The notes: a model not told the origin generated them from the sequence alone. A DNA stretch of 39,261 nt from Fidelibacterota bacterium (GCA_021734325.1 JAIPJF010000026.1:1-39261), one strand, 5' to 3'. Positions 15,435 to 24,728 are shown, counted from the stretch's first letter. A program made the numbers and translations.

Positions 15435-17126
15435 ATGCAAAAGATCGTAGAATGTGTTCCAAATTTCAGCGAAGGTCGTGATCGGGTGATCATCGATCAG
15501 ATCACCACGGCCATCAAACAGGTTGAAGCAGTTACCCTGCTGGACGTGGATCCAGGAGCTGATACTAACCGAACTGTTGTGACCTTTGTCGGTAGTCCTG
15601 ATGCCGTTGTTGAAGCAGCCTTCCAGGCCATCAAACGGGCGGCTGAAGTGATCGATATGAGAAAGCACCATGGGGCCCATGCACGGATGGGAGCAACTGA
15701 TGTGTGCCCGTTCATTCCTGTCAGTGGTATCAGCATGGAAGAATGCGCAGAGCTTTCCCGAATCCTGGGAAAACGAGTCGGGGAAGAGCTGAATATCCCC
15801 GTTTATCTCTATGAATTCTCTGCCAGTTCTCCAGACCGGCAGAATCTCGCTGATATTCGTGCAGGCGAATATGAAGGGCTCCCGGAGAAATTAAAGGATC
15901 CCCACTGGAAGCCCGATTTTGGCAAGGCGGAGTTCAATGCCAAAGCAGGTGCGACTGTCATGGGCGCCCGAAAATTTTTAATCGCTTATAATGTCAATCT
16001 CAATACACGTGATACAAAAAAAGCAACGGACATCGCCCTGGAGATCAGGGAGGCAGGCCGCAATGCCCGCGACCCAGAGACTGGATTGTTTATCCGCGAC
16101 GAGAAGGGGAACCCGGTTAAAACTCCTGGAACGCTAAAAGCAGTAAAAGCAGTCGGCTGGTATATCGACGAGTACAAGATGGCCCAGATCTCCATGAATC
16201 TGGTGGATCAGGAAATTACGTCCATCCACGAGGCTTTTGACGAAGTTGTAAAGCAGGCAGAACTCCGGGGTCTCCGGGTATCTGGCAGTGAACTGGTCGG
16301 TCTCATACCATTGAACGCCATGCTGGATGCAGGTCGTAATTATCTCAGGAAGCAGAATTCATCCACGGCTGTCTCCAAGGCAGAGATCATTCGGATTGCC
16401 ATACAAAGTATGGGCTTGAGCGAAATATCTGCCTTTGATCCACAAGAACGAATTATCGAATACCAGTTGGATGCCAAGGAAAAACAGAATCTGGTCGACA
16501 TGCAGATTACCCAATTTGCTGATGAATTGGCCTCTGATTCTCCTGCTCCTGGAGGTGGTTCAGTCTCTGCCCTGGCATCTGCCCTGGCTGCTGGGCTCAG
16601 TAATATGGTCGGTGTCCTGACCTATAATAAAAAGGGCTATGAGGAGCATTGGGAAGAGATTGAGACTCTGGCGAATGAAGCCCAAGGGCTCAAGGATGTT
16701 TTTCTGAAACTAGTGGATGAAGACACAGACTCGTTCAATCAGGTCATGATGGCCATGCGTTTGCCAAAAGCCAGCGATGAGCAAATTCAGATTCGCCAGG
16801 AAGCAATACAGCAGGCAACCATACTGTCTGCTAAAATACCCCTGAAGGTTATGGAACAATCACTCCGTACGATAGAAATCGCTGGCCGAATGGCCAAAAT
16901 CGGAAATCAGAATTCACTGTCTGATGCCGGTGTTGCTATTCTCCAGGCCCACGCCGGGTTGGAGGGTGCTGCGATGAATGTCCTGATCAATATTCCTGGT
17001 ATTGAGGATAAGCAGCTCGTTCAGGAGTTTAAGGAAAAAGTAGCCAGGCTCAGAGCTGATGCAGACACCCTGACTCAAGACTCACTGGCTCTGATCAACA
17101 CCCAACTCCTAACTCCTAACGCCTAA
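15435..17126 (+). CDS. ftcD: Bifunctional glutamate formimidoyltransferase / formimidoyl-THF cyclodeaminase
   Basis: A 563-residue fusion. Residues 1 to about 300 are the formimidoyltransferase (KIVECVPNFSEGRD at the start; HHGAHARMGATDVCPF; GATVMGARKFLIAYNVNL). Residues about 355-563 are the cyclodeaminase (FADELASDSPAPGGGSVSAL). Together they move the formimino group of formiminoglutamate, from histidine breakdown, to tetrahydrofolate and close it to methenyl-THF with loss of ammonia. No other hut genes are in the window. AAAGG precedes the ATG. The end of the gene lies in a heptamer tandem repeat (17104-17131), and mutL starts seven bases after the stop. Confidence 0.95.
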   Translation: MQKIVECVPNFSEGRDRVIIDQITTAIKQVEAVTLLDVDPGADTNRTVVTFVGSPDAVVEAAFQAIKRAAEVIDMRKHHGAHARMGATDVCPFIPVSGISMEECAELSRILGKRVGEELNIPVYLYEFSASSPDRQNLADIRAGEYEGLPEKLKDPHWKPDFGKAEFNAKAGATVMGARKFLIAYNVNLNTRDTKKATDIALEIREAGRNARDPETGLFIRDEKGNPVKTPGTLKAVKAVGWYIDEYKMAQISMNLVDQEITSIHEAFDEVVKQAELRGLRVSGSELVGLIPLNAMLDAGRNYLRKQNSSTAVSKAEIIRIAIQSMGLSEISAFDPQERIIEYQLDAKEKQNLVDMQITQFADELASDSPAPGGGSVSALASALAAGLSNMVGVLTYNKKGYEEHWEEIETLANEAQGLKDVFLKLVDEDTDSFNQVMMAMRLPKASDEQIQIRQEAIQQATILSAKIPLKVMEQSLRTIEIAGRMAKIGNQNSLSDAGVAILQAHAGLEGAAMNVLINIPGIEDKQLVQEFKEKVARLRADADTLTQDSLALINTQLLTPNA

Positions 17127-17131
17127 CGCTT
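17104..17131 (+). repeat. Four tandem heptamers across the ftcD stop codon
   Basis: The units are AACTCCT, AACTCCT, AACGCCT and AACGCTT in direct succession, ending two bases before the mutL ATG. The ftcD stop (17124-17126) spans the third and fourth units. Because the unit is seven bases, a copy change would shift the ftcD reading frame and alter the spacing to mutL. Confidence 0.75.
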
Positions 17132-17133
17132 CT

Positions 17134-18906
17134 ATGTCCCGTATCCACATCCTGCCCGAAATCCTCAGCAATAAAATTGCAGCAGGTGAAGTTGTCCAGA
17201 GACCGGCTTCTGTTGTAAAAGAGCTGGTTGAAAATTCTATCGATGCTGAATCGACAAGGATTGAGATAACGATCCTCAATGGGGGACGCGATTTAATTCA
17301 GGTGATCGACGATGGACTTGGCCTGGAGCAGGAGGAATTGGAACTGGCCTTGAAAAGGCATGCTACCAGCAAGATTGCTGAGATCGAAGACCTGTTCAAA
17401 ATCCGAACCATGGGTTTCAGAGGGGAAGCCCTCCCAAGTATCGCATCCGTATCCATGATGGAAGTCGTCTCCAAAGTCAGGGGCGGGGAAACAGGTTACG
17501 GCATCCAGGTACAGGCTGGGAAGGAAGAAAAAGTGCATCCAGAGGCCTGGGAAGAGGGAACCCGGATCACAGTCAAGAATCTTTTTTTCAATGTTCCCGC
17601 CCGCTTGAAATTCTTAAAAGCTCAGCGGACGGAGCTCAATCATATTTTAAACCGGGTCAAACCCCTGGCCCTGATTCATCCCCATATTGCATTCAAACTC
17701 ACATCAGACAGCAAGGTGGTTCTTGATGTTCGTGCCTCAACACCGGAGGAGCGGGTCATCGCACTGTTTGGTACTGAATATCGTGATAAGATCATTGCAG
17801 TTGAGGATTCAAGGGGGAGTATCAAAGTCACGGGATTTATTGGGAATCTGGACCTGGTCCGCATCGCACCGGGAGAACAATATCTGTCCATCAACAAAAG
17901 ACCGATTACAGATCGACTCATCAACAATGCCGTGTATCAGGCTTACAAGTCTCTTATCCAGCGAGGTGAATATCCTTTCTATATGCTGGATATTTCAGTC
18001 CCACTCAATGAAGTTGATGTCAATGTTCACCCGACCAAAACGGAAGTAAAATTCAATGATGAATGGCGGGTTTACCATGTGGTCAAAGAAACGGTGGAAA
18101 GTGGTCTTCGTCAGACTTTGAAAGTGATTCCCGGCTTCCAGAATCGGCCTCAATCTCCACCAGGTTTCCAGCCAGGTGCGTTTGATTCCGCCCAGACCAG
18201 CTTTTCAATTTCGTCTGCCGGTCAGGAGGGAGGCTCCTTTTCAGCAAGAACGGAAGAGGAAAGTGAGATTCTCCAAAAAGCACGTCAGTTTTCCCAGGTC
18301 CTGGATCGCGGCCCCGTGCAGAGAAAACCCGAAAGACAAAGTGGCGGATTCATCTGGCAGGTACACAATAAGTATATCCTCAGTCAGATCAATAATGGGA
18401 TTGCCATCATTGATCAGCATGTCGCCCATGAGCGAATTCTGTATGAGGAAGCTTTGGCGGACCTGACAGAAAATAAGGGCATGTCCCAACAATTGCTGTT
18501 TCCGGAAAATCATGAATTTTCAGCTGACGACTATAATGTCCTGGTAGAGATCATTCCCGCGCTGAACAATCTGGGATTCAGACTCCGGGAATTTGGTCCC
18601 CGGACCATTCTGGTCGAAGCTGTACCGACGGGGATGAGGGGGGGAAGTGAAGGCTCCATTCTAAAGGAGATTATCGATCATTATCGTGAAAATCGTGTAT
18701 TTGACTATTCACCTGCAAAAAGATTGGCGGCATCATATTCCTGTAAGGCTGCCGTCAAAGCAGGCGATCCCCTCACAGAGGATGAAATGCGTATCCTGGT
18801 CGATCGATTATTCGCAACGGAGAACCCCTTTTATTGTCCCCATGGTCGTCCCATCATAATTAATCTTAGCATCGATGAACTGGACAAGCGTTTCGAACGT
18901 CATTAA
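17134..18906 (+). CDS. mutL: DNA mismatch repair protein MutL
   Basis: A 590-residue MutL. The N-terminal GHKL ATPase has the expected motifs (NKIAAGEVVQRPASVVKELV, then ENSIDA; DDGLGL; TMGFRGEALPSI). A variable Pro/Gln/Ser-rich linker covers about 330-405. The C-terminal dimerisation domain carries an endonuclease-type metal motif, DQHVAHERILYEE (residues 427-439), with Val where DQHA is usual. SCKAAVKAG and CPHGRP are also present, so this is probably a nicking MutL as found outside the MutH-containing gamma-proteobacteria. No clear ribosome site precedes the ATG, so coupling to ftcD is likely. miaA follows, a common neighbour of mutL. Confidence 0.97.
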   Translation: MSRIHILPEILSNKIAAGEVVQRPASVVKELVENSIDAESTRIEITILNGGRDLIQVIDDGLGLEQEELELALKRHATSKIAEIEDLFKIRTMGFRGEALPSIASVSMMEVVSKVRGGETGYGIQVQAGKEEKVHPEAWEEGTRITVKNLFFNVPARLKFLKAQRTELNHILNRVKPLALIHPHIAFKLTSDSKVVLDVRASTPEERVIALFGTEYRDKIIAVEDSRGSIKVTGFIGNLDLVRIAPGEQYLSINKRPITDRLINNAVYQAYKSLIQRGEYPFYMLDISVPLNEVDVNVHPTKTEVKFNDEWRVYHVVKETVESGLRQTLKVIPGFQNRPQSPPGFQPGAFDSAQTSFSISSAGQEGGSFSARTEEESEILQKARQFSQVLDRGPVQRKPERQSGGFIWQVHNKYILSQINNGIAIIDQHVAHERILYEEALADLTENKGMSQQLLFPENHEFSADDYNVLVEIIPALNNLGFRLREFGPRTILVEAVPTGMRGGSEGSILKEIIDHYRENRVFDYSPAKRLAASYSCKAAVKAGDPLTEDEMRILVDRLFATENPFYCPHGRPIIINLSIDELDKRFERH

Positions 18907-18960
18907 AATGCTCAAATTGGAATCTTCCATTCAGTGGTAGTGAGGGCATAGTCAACTCTG

Positions 18961-19872
18961 ATGCGATCGTTGATCATACATAACCAAGATATTGAGCACC
19001 CGGACTCGGATTATATCATTTTGGCCGGACCGACCGCGGTAGGCAAAACTGCCCTGGTAATGGATCTGGCGAAGCAATACGATGTGGAAATTATTAGTGG
19101 GGATTCACGGCAGATTTACAGACATATGAATATTGGAACTGCAACGCCGGAAGCACAGGAGTTGGAACGATTGCCCCATCATCTTTTAAATGAATTAAAC
19201 CCCGACGTTGTTTGGAATGCCGCTGATTTTTATCAACGGGCACGACAACTCATCGTAGAAATTCTTGAACGCGGGAATCTGCCCATCGTGGTAGGTGGAG
19301 CAGGGATGTACCTGGATGCTCTGCGCTTTGGTCTGTTTGATGAGCAAGCAAAAAATCCTGATCTAAGACGTAAATATCAAGGCCTGATCGATGGCGGGGA
19401 GGCTGAGTCGCTGTGGGAGGGTTTAAGAAAAATTGATCCTGAATATGCAGAAACCTTTCATCACAATAATCACAAAAAACTGATGCGGGCATACGAGATT
19501 TATGAATCCACCGGGATGATCCCTTCAAAGGTCTTTGCACAGCACGTTGACCCATTTGAGAAAAGGGATGTTTTTATTGTCCTGGATCGTCAACGGGAAT
19601 TGCTTTATGAGAGGATTGATCAACGTGTGCTCGATATGTTTGCAAACGGTCTTATTGATGAATGCAGAAAGCTTTTGGAATTGGGCTACAGCCCGGACCT
19701 GTATCCGATGCGGACGATTGGCTATAAGGAAGTATTTGCCTTTCTTGCCGGGAATCTGGAGGAGGATGATATGGTTGCCTTGATCCAGAAGAATACGCGC
19801 AACTTCGCAAAACGCCAACTGACCTGGTTCCGGAACCATCCCTACGATCACTGGATCAATCTGGATAATTGA
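18961..19872 (+). CDS. miaA: tRNA dimethylallyltransferase MiaA
   Basis: A 303-residue enzyme that adds the dimethylallyl group to A37 of tRNAs reading UNN codons. The P-loop GPTAVGKT is at residues 23-30. Other signatures are IISGDSRQIYRHMNIGTA and GGAGMYLDAL. The C-terminal part (RTIGYKEVFAFLAGN, NTRNFAKRQLTWFRN) contacts tRNA. The N-terminus is about 18 residues longer than in many homologues; no later in-frame ATG fits before the P-loop. It ends at a bidirectional terminator shared with nrdJ. Confidence 0.96.
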   Translation: MRSLIIHNQDIEHPDSDYIILAGPTAVGKTALVMDLAKQYDVEIISGDSRQIYRHMNIGTATPEAQELERLPHHLLNELNPDVVWNAADFYQRARQLIVEILERGNLPIVVGGAGMYLDALRFGLFDEQAKNPDLRRKYQGLIDGGEAESLWEGLRKIDPEYAETFHHNNHKKLMRAYEIYESTGMIPSKVFAQHVDPFEKRDVFIVLDRQRELLYERIDQRVLDMFANGLIDECRKLLELGYSPDLYPMRTIGYKEVFAFLAGNLEEDDMVALIQKNTRNFAKRQLTWFRNHPYDHWINLDN

Positions 19873-19886
19873 TCATCTCTTTGGCA

Positions 19887-19916
19887 AAAAAAAGCCCTGG
19901 TCGTCAGGGCTTTTTT
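19887..19916. terminator. Bidirectional terminator between miaA and nrdJ
   Basis: The stem GCCCTG-GTCGT-CAGGGC has an A-run on the left and a T-run on the right, so it can end transcription from both convergent genes. Confidence 0.9.
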
Positions 19917-19936
19917 GGGCTCTTATCACATGTTAA

Positions 19937-22336
19937 CTAACATTTGGAATACCCACAATTATGACACAACAGGCAGCCACCTTCATGGGAAATGGTGGAG
20001 CCACATTCAGGACAGATGGTCATGGCCTTTAAGGCTGCGCCGTTACTTGGCTCTACCATATTGAAATGAGCACCATGATCATTTTCATGGGTCTCCTTTT
20101 CAACAGCGCTTCGTAAGCGGGCACCCGTACTATCCGAATTGAATTCAGCCATGTGCTGTTCCAGAGCCTTTCCGATTGCATCAGGCGTCGAGAGGATCAA
20201 TTGACCATTTTCCCATACAGGGTTGGGTCCACTGATTCCCTTGAGTTGCTTGATGATCTCAGTGACATCCATCCCGCTTCTCAGGGAGAGTGAGATCAGG
20301 CGACTGATAGCTTCAGCTTGTGCTGCAGCATTCCCTCCGGCTTTTCCAATGGTGGTGAATATTTCACAGAGTCCATCCTCATCATGATTGATAGTGATGT
20401 AGAGTGTTCCCTCACCTGTGCGTATACGACGGGTGACGCCGTAAGTATCCTTGGGACGGAGCCGGGGATGGAGAGTCGGGGGATCCAAAGATAGTTCCGT
20501 GCTTGTGGCAGGTTTGGACTCTGCTGGCTTTTCGGGTTTGTTCGAGATGAGAATACCATCACGGCTACCCTCGCGGTACACTGTGATTCCCTTGAGCCCT
20601 GCTTTATATGCTGCCATGTATATGTTTGCCACAGTTTCCACGGCGACATCTTCAGGAAGGTTAACTGTTGAACTGATCGATGCATCGATATAGCGTTGGA
20701 TCGTACCCTGCATTTTGACCCTGAAATAGGGATCGATATCATGGGCTGTAACCACTGATTCAGGAAGATTCTCATCTGTCCCGTATTTTTGCAGGATGGT
20801 GGGATGAACAACCTTGAATTCATCAAAATCCTCACCATAGGTGTCATTTCTTTTTACTCGTCGTTTATAACTGACGTTAAAAATAGGTTCCACACCTGAA
20901 CTAACCTGGGCTACAATGGCACCGGATCCAGTCGGAGCCACGGTTAAAATAGTGGCATTTCGGATCCCGTGGCTCTGGATCTCAGTCTGCAATTCCGGGG
21001 TCAATCCCTGAACAAATTTACTCTTCTTATAACCATCCCATTGGAAATTCGGAAATGAACCTTTTTCTTTGGCCAACTCAACTGATGTTTTATAGGCTGT
21101 TTGTGAGAAGGTTTTCATGACTTCTTCAACTGTTTTCAAAGCCTCATCAGTATCATACTTGATATCTTGCAGCATTAGCATATCAGCTAATCCAAGGATT
21201 CCCAGACCGACGCGTCTGTCGGAGAGTGCGTTATGCCTCTGATCTTCAAGAGCATGTCTGTCTGCGTTATAATCAATAACGTTATCCAGATAACGTACAC
21301 TCAAGCGAACAGTATCTTTAAAATCACTCCATTGGAATTGGCCGTCACTATCAACAAAACGAGCGAGATTGATGGCGCCCAGATTGCAGGCCCCGCCATC
21401 AGGCAGGGGCTGTTCACCACAAGGGTTGGTGCTAACCAGCGGGCTGCAGTATTCTGCGTTATGATAATCGATCATCGTGTCCCAGAAAATGATGCCTGGT
21501 TCGGCGCTGGCATGAGCTGCTGTAATAATCTTTTCCCAGAGATCCTTGGCCCTGATGGTCTCATAAACTTTATCATTCCAACGCAGTTCAAAATCCGTGT
21601 CCAGCTCAACTGCTTCCATGAATTCATGGGTGAGCAGGACTGAAATGTTGGAGTATTTTACTTTGGTCAAATCCCGTTTAACATCTACGAATTCAGCAAT
21701 ATCAGGGTGATCCACGCGCAGGGTCTGCATGTTGGCGCCGCGTCGACCGTGTTGAGCGATGGTATTCGTATTCTCGCTGAAAAGATTCATAAATCCAACG
21801 GGTCCACATGATTCACCGCCAGTGCCGTTGATGTTGGAGCCCTTCGGGCGGAGGATTGAAAGATCATGCCCACATCCACCACCATATTTATAGGTCTTGG
21901 CTTCCTGGATGATGGCATCATAGATGGAGTTGATCGAATCACTTTTAATCCCCACTACATAACAATTGTTGAGCGTTGTTTTGATGTCTTCACGACCGGC
22001 ACCATGCATGATTCTTCCACCAGGGACAAAGCGAAAATCATGGAGGATGGTATAGAATCTATCTTCCCATATCTCAGGTTTTTCTTCCAGAGCAGCCATG
22101 GCTCTGGCGAGACGACGCCACAAGTCCTCAGGGGAGTGTTCGTCTGGTGCTAGATATTTATTCTGAAGTACGCTTTTCCCAAGATCATCCGCTCCATAGT
22201 AGCTGTTGATATCTATACCGGTGCGTGATTTCTCCTGGTTAACAATAGCCTCGATTTGTAGCGCGGGATCCTGGAGGGGCGTTTTCCTAAGATCCTTTTC
22301 ATCAAATTCAAAAGGGAACTGTATAGTTTCAGACAT
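19937..22336 (-). CDS. nrdJ: Adenosylcobalamin-dependent ribonucleotide reductase (class II)
   Basis: A 799-residue class II reductase that makes deoxynucleotides using B12 instead of a tyrosyl-radical subunit. Family features: NNCYVVGIKSDSINSIYDAI, KYGGGCGHDLSILRP, the active-site NPCGEQPLPDGGACNLGAIN, and APTGSGAIVAQVSSGVEP. The C-terminal part has a TSCPD-type domain (about 615-720) and ends in a Cys-rich CPECGSTISHEGGCLLCHNC, a redox or zinc tail usual for this type. GAGGAG lies eight bases before the ATG. A perfect palindrome at 22465-22482 lies upstream and may regulate it. No full cobalamin riboswitch is visible. Confidence 0.97.
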   Translation of the reverse strand: MSETIQFPFEFDEKDLRKTPLQDPALQIEAIVNQEKSRTGIDINSYYGADDLGKSVLQNKYLAPDEHSPEDLWRRLARAMAALEEKPEIWEDRFYTILHDFRFVPGGRIMHGAGREDIKTTLNNCYVVGIKSDSINSIYDAIIQEAKTYKYGGGCGHDLSILRPKGSNINGTGGESCGPVGFMNLFSENTNTIAQHGRRGANMQTLRVDHPDIAEFVDVKRDLTKVKYSNISVLLTHEFMEAVELDTDFELRWNDKVYETIRAKDLWEKIITAAHASAEPGIIFWDTMIDYHNAEYCSPLVSTNPCGEQPLPDGGACNLGAINLARFVDSDGQFQWSDFKDTVRLSVRYLDNVIDYNADRHALEDQRHNALSDRRVGLGILGLADMLMLQDIKYDTDEALKTVEEVMKTFSQTAYKTSVELAKEKGSFPNFQWDGYKKSKFVQGLTPELQTEIQSHGIRNATILTVAPTGSGAIVAQVSSGVEPIFNVSYKRRVKRNDTYGEDFDEFKVVHPTILQKYGTDENLPESVVTAHDIDPYFRVKMQGTIQRYIDASISSTVNLPEDVAVETVANIYMAAYKAGLKGITVYREGSRDGILISNKPEKPAESKPATSTELSLDPPTLHPRLRPKDTYGVTRRIRTGEGTLYITINHDEDGLCEIFTTIGKAGGNAAAQAEAISRLISLSLRSGMDVTEIIKQLKGISGPNPVWENGQLILSTPDAIGKALEQHMAEFNSDSTGARLRSAVEKETHENDHGAHFNMVEPSNGAALKAMTICPECGSTISHEGGCLLCHNCGYSKC

Positions 22337-22827
22337 GTATGTGTACTCCTCAGCGGTTTGCCAAAAGTTTGTTGCTTAACCTCTCAATTCAAAAATTTGG
22401 AAAAATGTCAGCGAGAAGTCTGTTCACCCAATTGTAAGTTGACTGGTATAGAAGTTGTCCTGCTACGTGATATTGATCACGTTTTCCCAGCGTATCGAAT
22501 ATAGAGGGAGCATAAATCATGACAAGCCACTTTTTATAAAAAACTACAAAATATTGGCAGTTTTTATGCTGAAGAACTACATGTTGTGTTTATAAGTGAC
22601 CCATTGTGTATCAAAGATTTAGGGGGATTTCACCGTCTGGATGTATTGGCTGAGCATCAGATCGGAGTCACTTTTAGAAATGGAAAATTTTCAGAGGCGC
22701 CGTAAGTTGCACTTCAAATCTTAATGTATGGATATTCTGGAAAGGGTGAGTATTAAAGTCCAGGATACAGAGTAAATCACTTGCTCTCCGAGATTTAAAT
22801 CTGTTAATTTCGCCGGTTATTTAAAAC
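22337..22827. other. Gene-free stretch between nrdJ and tRNA-Gly
   Basis: Contains the palindrome at 22465-22482 and a stop-free plus-strand frame (22523-22705) with protein-like composition but no proper start. I see no RNA gene and no riboswitch with a complete set of conserved elements. It is AT-rich around 22520-22580. Confidence 0.6.
22465..22482. promoter_or_regulatory. Palindrome resembling a CRP/FNR-family site
   Basis: ACGTGATATTGATCACGT is a perfect inverted repeat with a four-base centre (GTGAT-N4-ATCAC), the geometry used by CRP/FNR-type regulators. It is about 130 bases upstream of nrdJ. Assignment to a regulator is inference; an FNR-like link would make sense for an oxygen-independent reductase. 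Confidence 0.45.
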
Positions 22828-22898
22828 GCGGGTGTCGCATAATGGTAGTGCCTCAGCTTCCCAAGCTGATGGCGGGAGTTCGATTCTCCTCACCCGCT
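22828..22898 (+). tRNA. tRNA-Gly (anticodon CCC)
   Basis: A 71-base cloverleaf: acceptor GCGGGTG pairs with CACCCGC, the anticodon stem TCAGC/GCTGA holds the loop TTCCCAA, and the T arm is GGGAG-TTCGATT-CTCCT. The CCA end is not encoded. It precedes the two-component genes. Confidence 0.96.
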
Positions 22899-23124
22899 CT
22901 CTAAACCAAAATGGAAACCGGTGTATTGATCGCTCCACAAGCTTCACTTATGAGAACCATCATTCATTACAGACCCTGGAAGGATTAGTTCTATTCAACA
23001 GAAAGACCTGCAGATCCGTCAATATCACGAGAAGGAAGAAGTCAATTATCATCGCATTATTGAATACGCCAGTGATGGTGTAGTCATACATGTTGATGGA
23101 ATTATTGTCCATGTCAATCAGAAG

Positions 23125-24081
23125 ATGCTTGATATGCTTGGGTATGCCAAAGCTTCCGAGCTGATTGGTATAAAAGCGAGTGAGCTGATCCAGGAATCGC
23201 GCCGGGAAATCTCAAACGAGCTCGAAGTTGCCATGCTTAGCGGTAAAAGAGAATTAAGATCTGTAGAAGATGTGTATGAAACAAGTGACGGTCAATTGGT
23301 GCCCGTTGAGGTTTCTGCTCTACCGATTGAATTCGAAGGAAAGAAGGCAACTCAGATCATCGCCCGGGATATTTCCGAACGAAAAAAAGTGGAAGCGGAG
23401 ATATGGGAATACCAGAACATGTTAAAACAGGTGTCTGCTGATCTCATTCTCGCAGAAGAGGCTCAACGCAGAAATCTGGCCATCGCCCTCCACGATAATC
23501 TGGGGCAAAGCCTGGCCATGGCTAAGATCAAAATAACCGGTATCATGAAGGATATTTCCGATGAAACGCTACGGGAAAAACTTAAGGCCATTGAGAACGA
23601 TATAAGCTATGCGGTCAAAGAGACCCGGTCATTGACCTACGAATTAAGTCCTCCTGTGCTGCATGAATTGGGTTTTATTATCGCCCTGCAATGGCGTCTG
23701 GACAAATTTTCAGACGAATCGGGGATTCAAGTCGAATATGATCATAATGTGGATGAGATCAAGCTACGTGATGAGCAGGAGATCCTGTTATTCAGATCAA
23801 CGGATGAAATATTGAAAAACATCCTCAAACACGCGAAGGCCACCAGAGTTCATGTCCTGGCCGAGGCATCAAAGTATGCATTTGTTGTGAGAATCAAAGA
23901 CAACGGGGTTGGTTTTGACACATCCATATTGAACCCACAAAAACGACACAAGGATAGCTTTGGATTATTTAGTATAAAAGAACGTCTGGAGTATCTTGGT
24001 GGCGTTCTTGACATACAGTCTAAAAATCAGGTGGGAACCGAAGTGATTCTCAATGTTCCAGTCTCCTTGGAGGGTTTCTAA
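23125..24081 (+). CDS. PAS sensor histidine kinase, NarL-system type
   Basis: At least 318 residues. A PAS domain is followed by a HisKA_3 dimerisation helix with the phospho-acceptor at His123 (IALHDNLGQSLAMAK) and a HATPase_c domain (EILKNILKHAKA; DNGVGF). The first ATG in frame is 23125, but the same frame stays open upstream to the stop at 22951 and encodes a convincing first half of the PAS domain (RIIEYASDGVVIHVDGIIV). That part has no ATG, GTG or TTG. The true start is probably a rare codon such as ATT at 22993, ten bases after GGAAGG, or a base is missing in the sequence. It is coupled by a TAATG overlap to its response regulator. No membrane segment is seen, so it is a cytoplasmic sensor. 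The signal is unknown. Confidence 0.9.
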   Translation: MLDMLGYAKASELIGIKASELIQESRREISNELEVAMLSGKRELRSVEDVYETSDGQLVPVEVSALPIEFEGKKATQIIARDISERKKVEAEIWEYQNMLKQVSADLILAEEAQRRNLAIALHDNLGQSLAMAKIKITGIMKDISDETLREKLKAIENDISYAVKETRSLTYELSPPVLHELGFIIALQWRLDKFSDESGIQVEYDHNVDEIKLRDEQEILLFRSTDEILKNILKHAKATRVHVLAEASKYAFVVRIKDNGVGFDTSILNPQKRHKDSFGLFSIKERLEYLGGVLDIQSKNQVGTEVILNVPVSLEGF

Positions 24082-24728
24082 TGGCAGTAAATATCATTTT
24101 GGCAGATGATCATACCTTATTCAGGGAAGGCTTGCTCTCAATCCTGAACGCTGAGCTGGAATTCAATGTGATCGCTCAGGCTGAAAATGGTCGTGAAGTC
24201 GTGAAGCTCGCGAATAAAAAGCAGGTCGATGTGATCATCATGGATATTGCCATGCCCGAGCTGAATGGCATTGAGGCAACCCGGCAGGTGCTTCAAGATC
24301 ACCCTGAGATAAAGATCGTCGCCCTGTCGATGCACTCTGATCGTCATTTTGTTACTGGCATGCTCAAGGCCGGTGCGAAAGCCTATTTGTTGAAGGATTG
24401 TGCTGGCAGTGAGTTGATCAAGGCAGTCCGCGAGGTACTCATGGATAGATTCTACATCAGTGAAGATATCTCAACGAAGGTGCTGAATGATTATGTTGGG
24501 AAACTGGTTGGCGAGGATGAAGATGAGACCGAGCTTTCCAGCCGGGAACGGGAGGTGTTGCAGCTCATCGCCGAAGGGAAGCCCACCCAGGAGATCGCTG
24601 AAACGCTATTTATTAGTGTGAAAACTGTGGAGGCGCACCGCAGCAAAATAAAGAGCAAGTTGAATCTGAATTCAATTCCTGAATTGACCAAATATGCGAT
24701 TCGCAAGGGTCTAACCTCTTTGGAATAG
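24081..24728 (+). CDS. LuxR/NarL-family response regulator
   Basis: A 215-residue regulator. The receiver domain has the acidic pocket (ADDH at 8-11), the phosphorylation site Asp55 (VIIMDIAMPELNG) and the conserved Lys region (KAYLLKD). The C-terminal LuxR helix-turn-helix is LSSREREVLQLIAEGKPTQE, then IAETLFISVKTVEAHRSKI. It starts on the last base of the kinase stop codon, so the pair is coupled. Target genes are unknown. Confidence 0.95.
   Translation: MAVNIILADDHTLFREGLLSILNAELEFNVIAQAENGREVVKLANKKQVDVIIMDIAMPELNGIEATRQVLQDHPEIKIVALSMHSDRHFVTGMLKAGAKAYLLKDCAGSELIKAVREVLMDRFYISEDISTKVLNDYVGKLVGEDEDETELSSREREVLQLIAEGKPTQEIAETLFISVKTVEAHRSKIKSKLNLNSIPELTKYAIRKGLTSLE

Noticed and set aside
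22625..22634. Complement of a B12-box-like GGTGAAATCC on the nrdJ strand, suggesting a cobalamin riboswitch
   Set aside because: No AGGGAA element before it and no GCCACTG element after it on that strand, and no pseudoknot partner seen. The match is a short coincidence.
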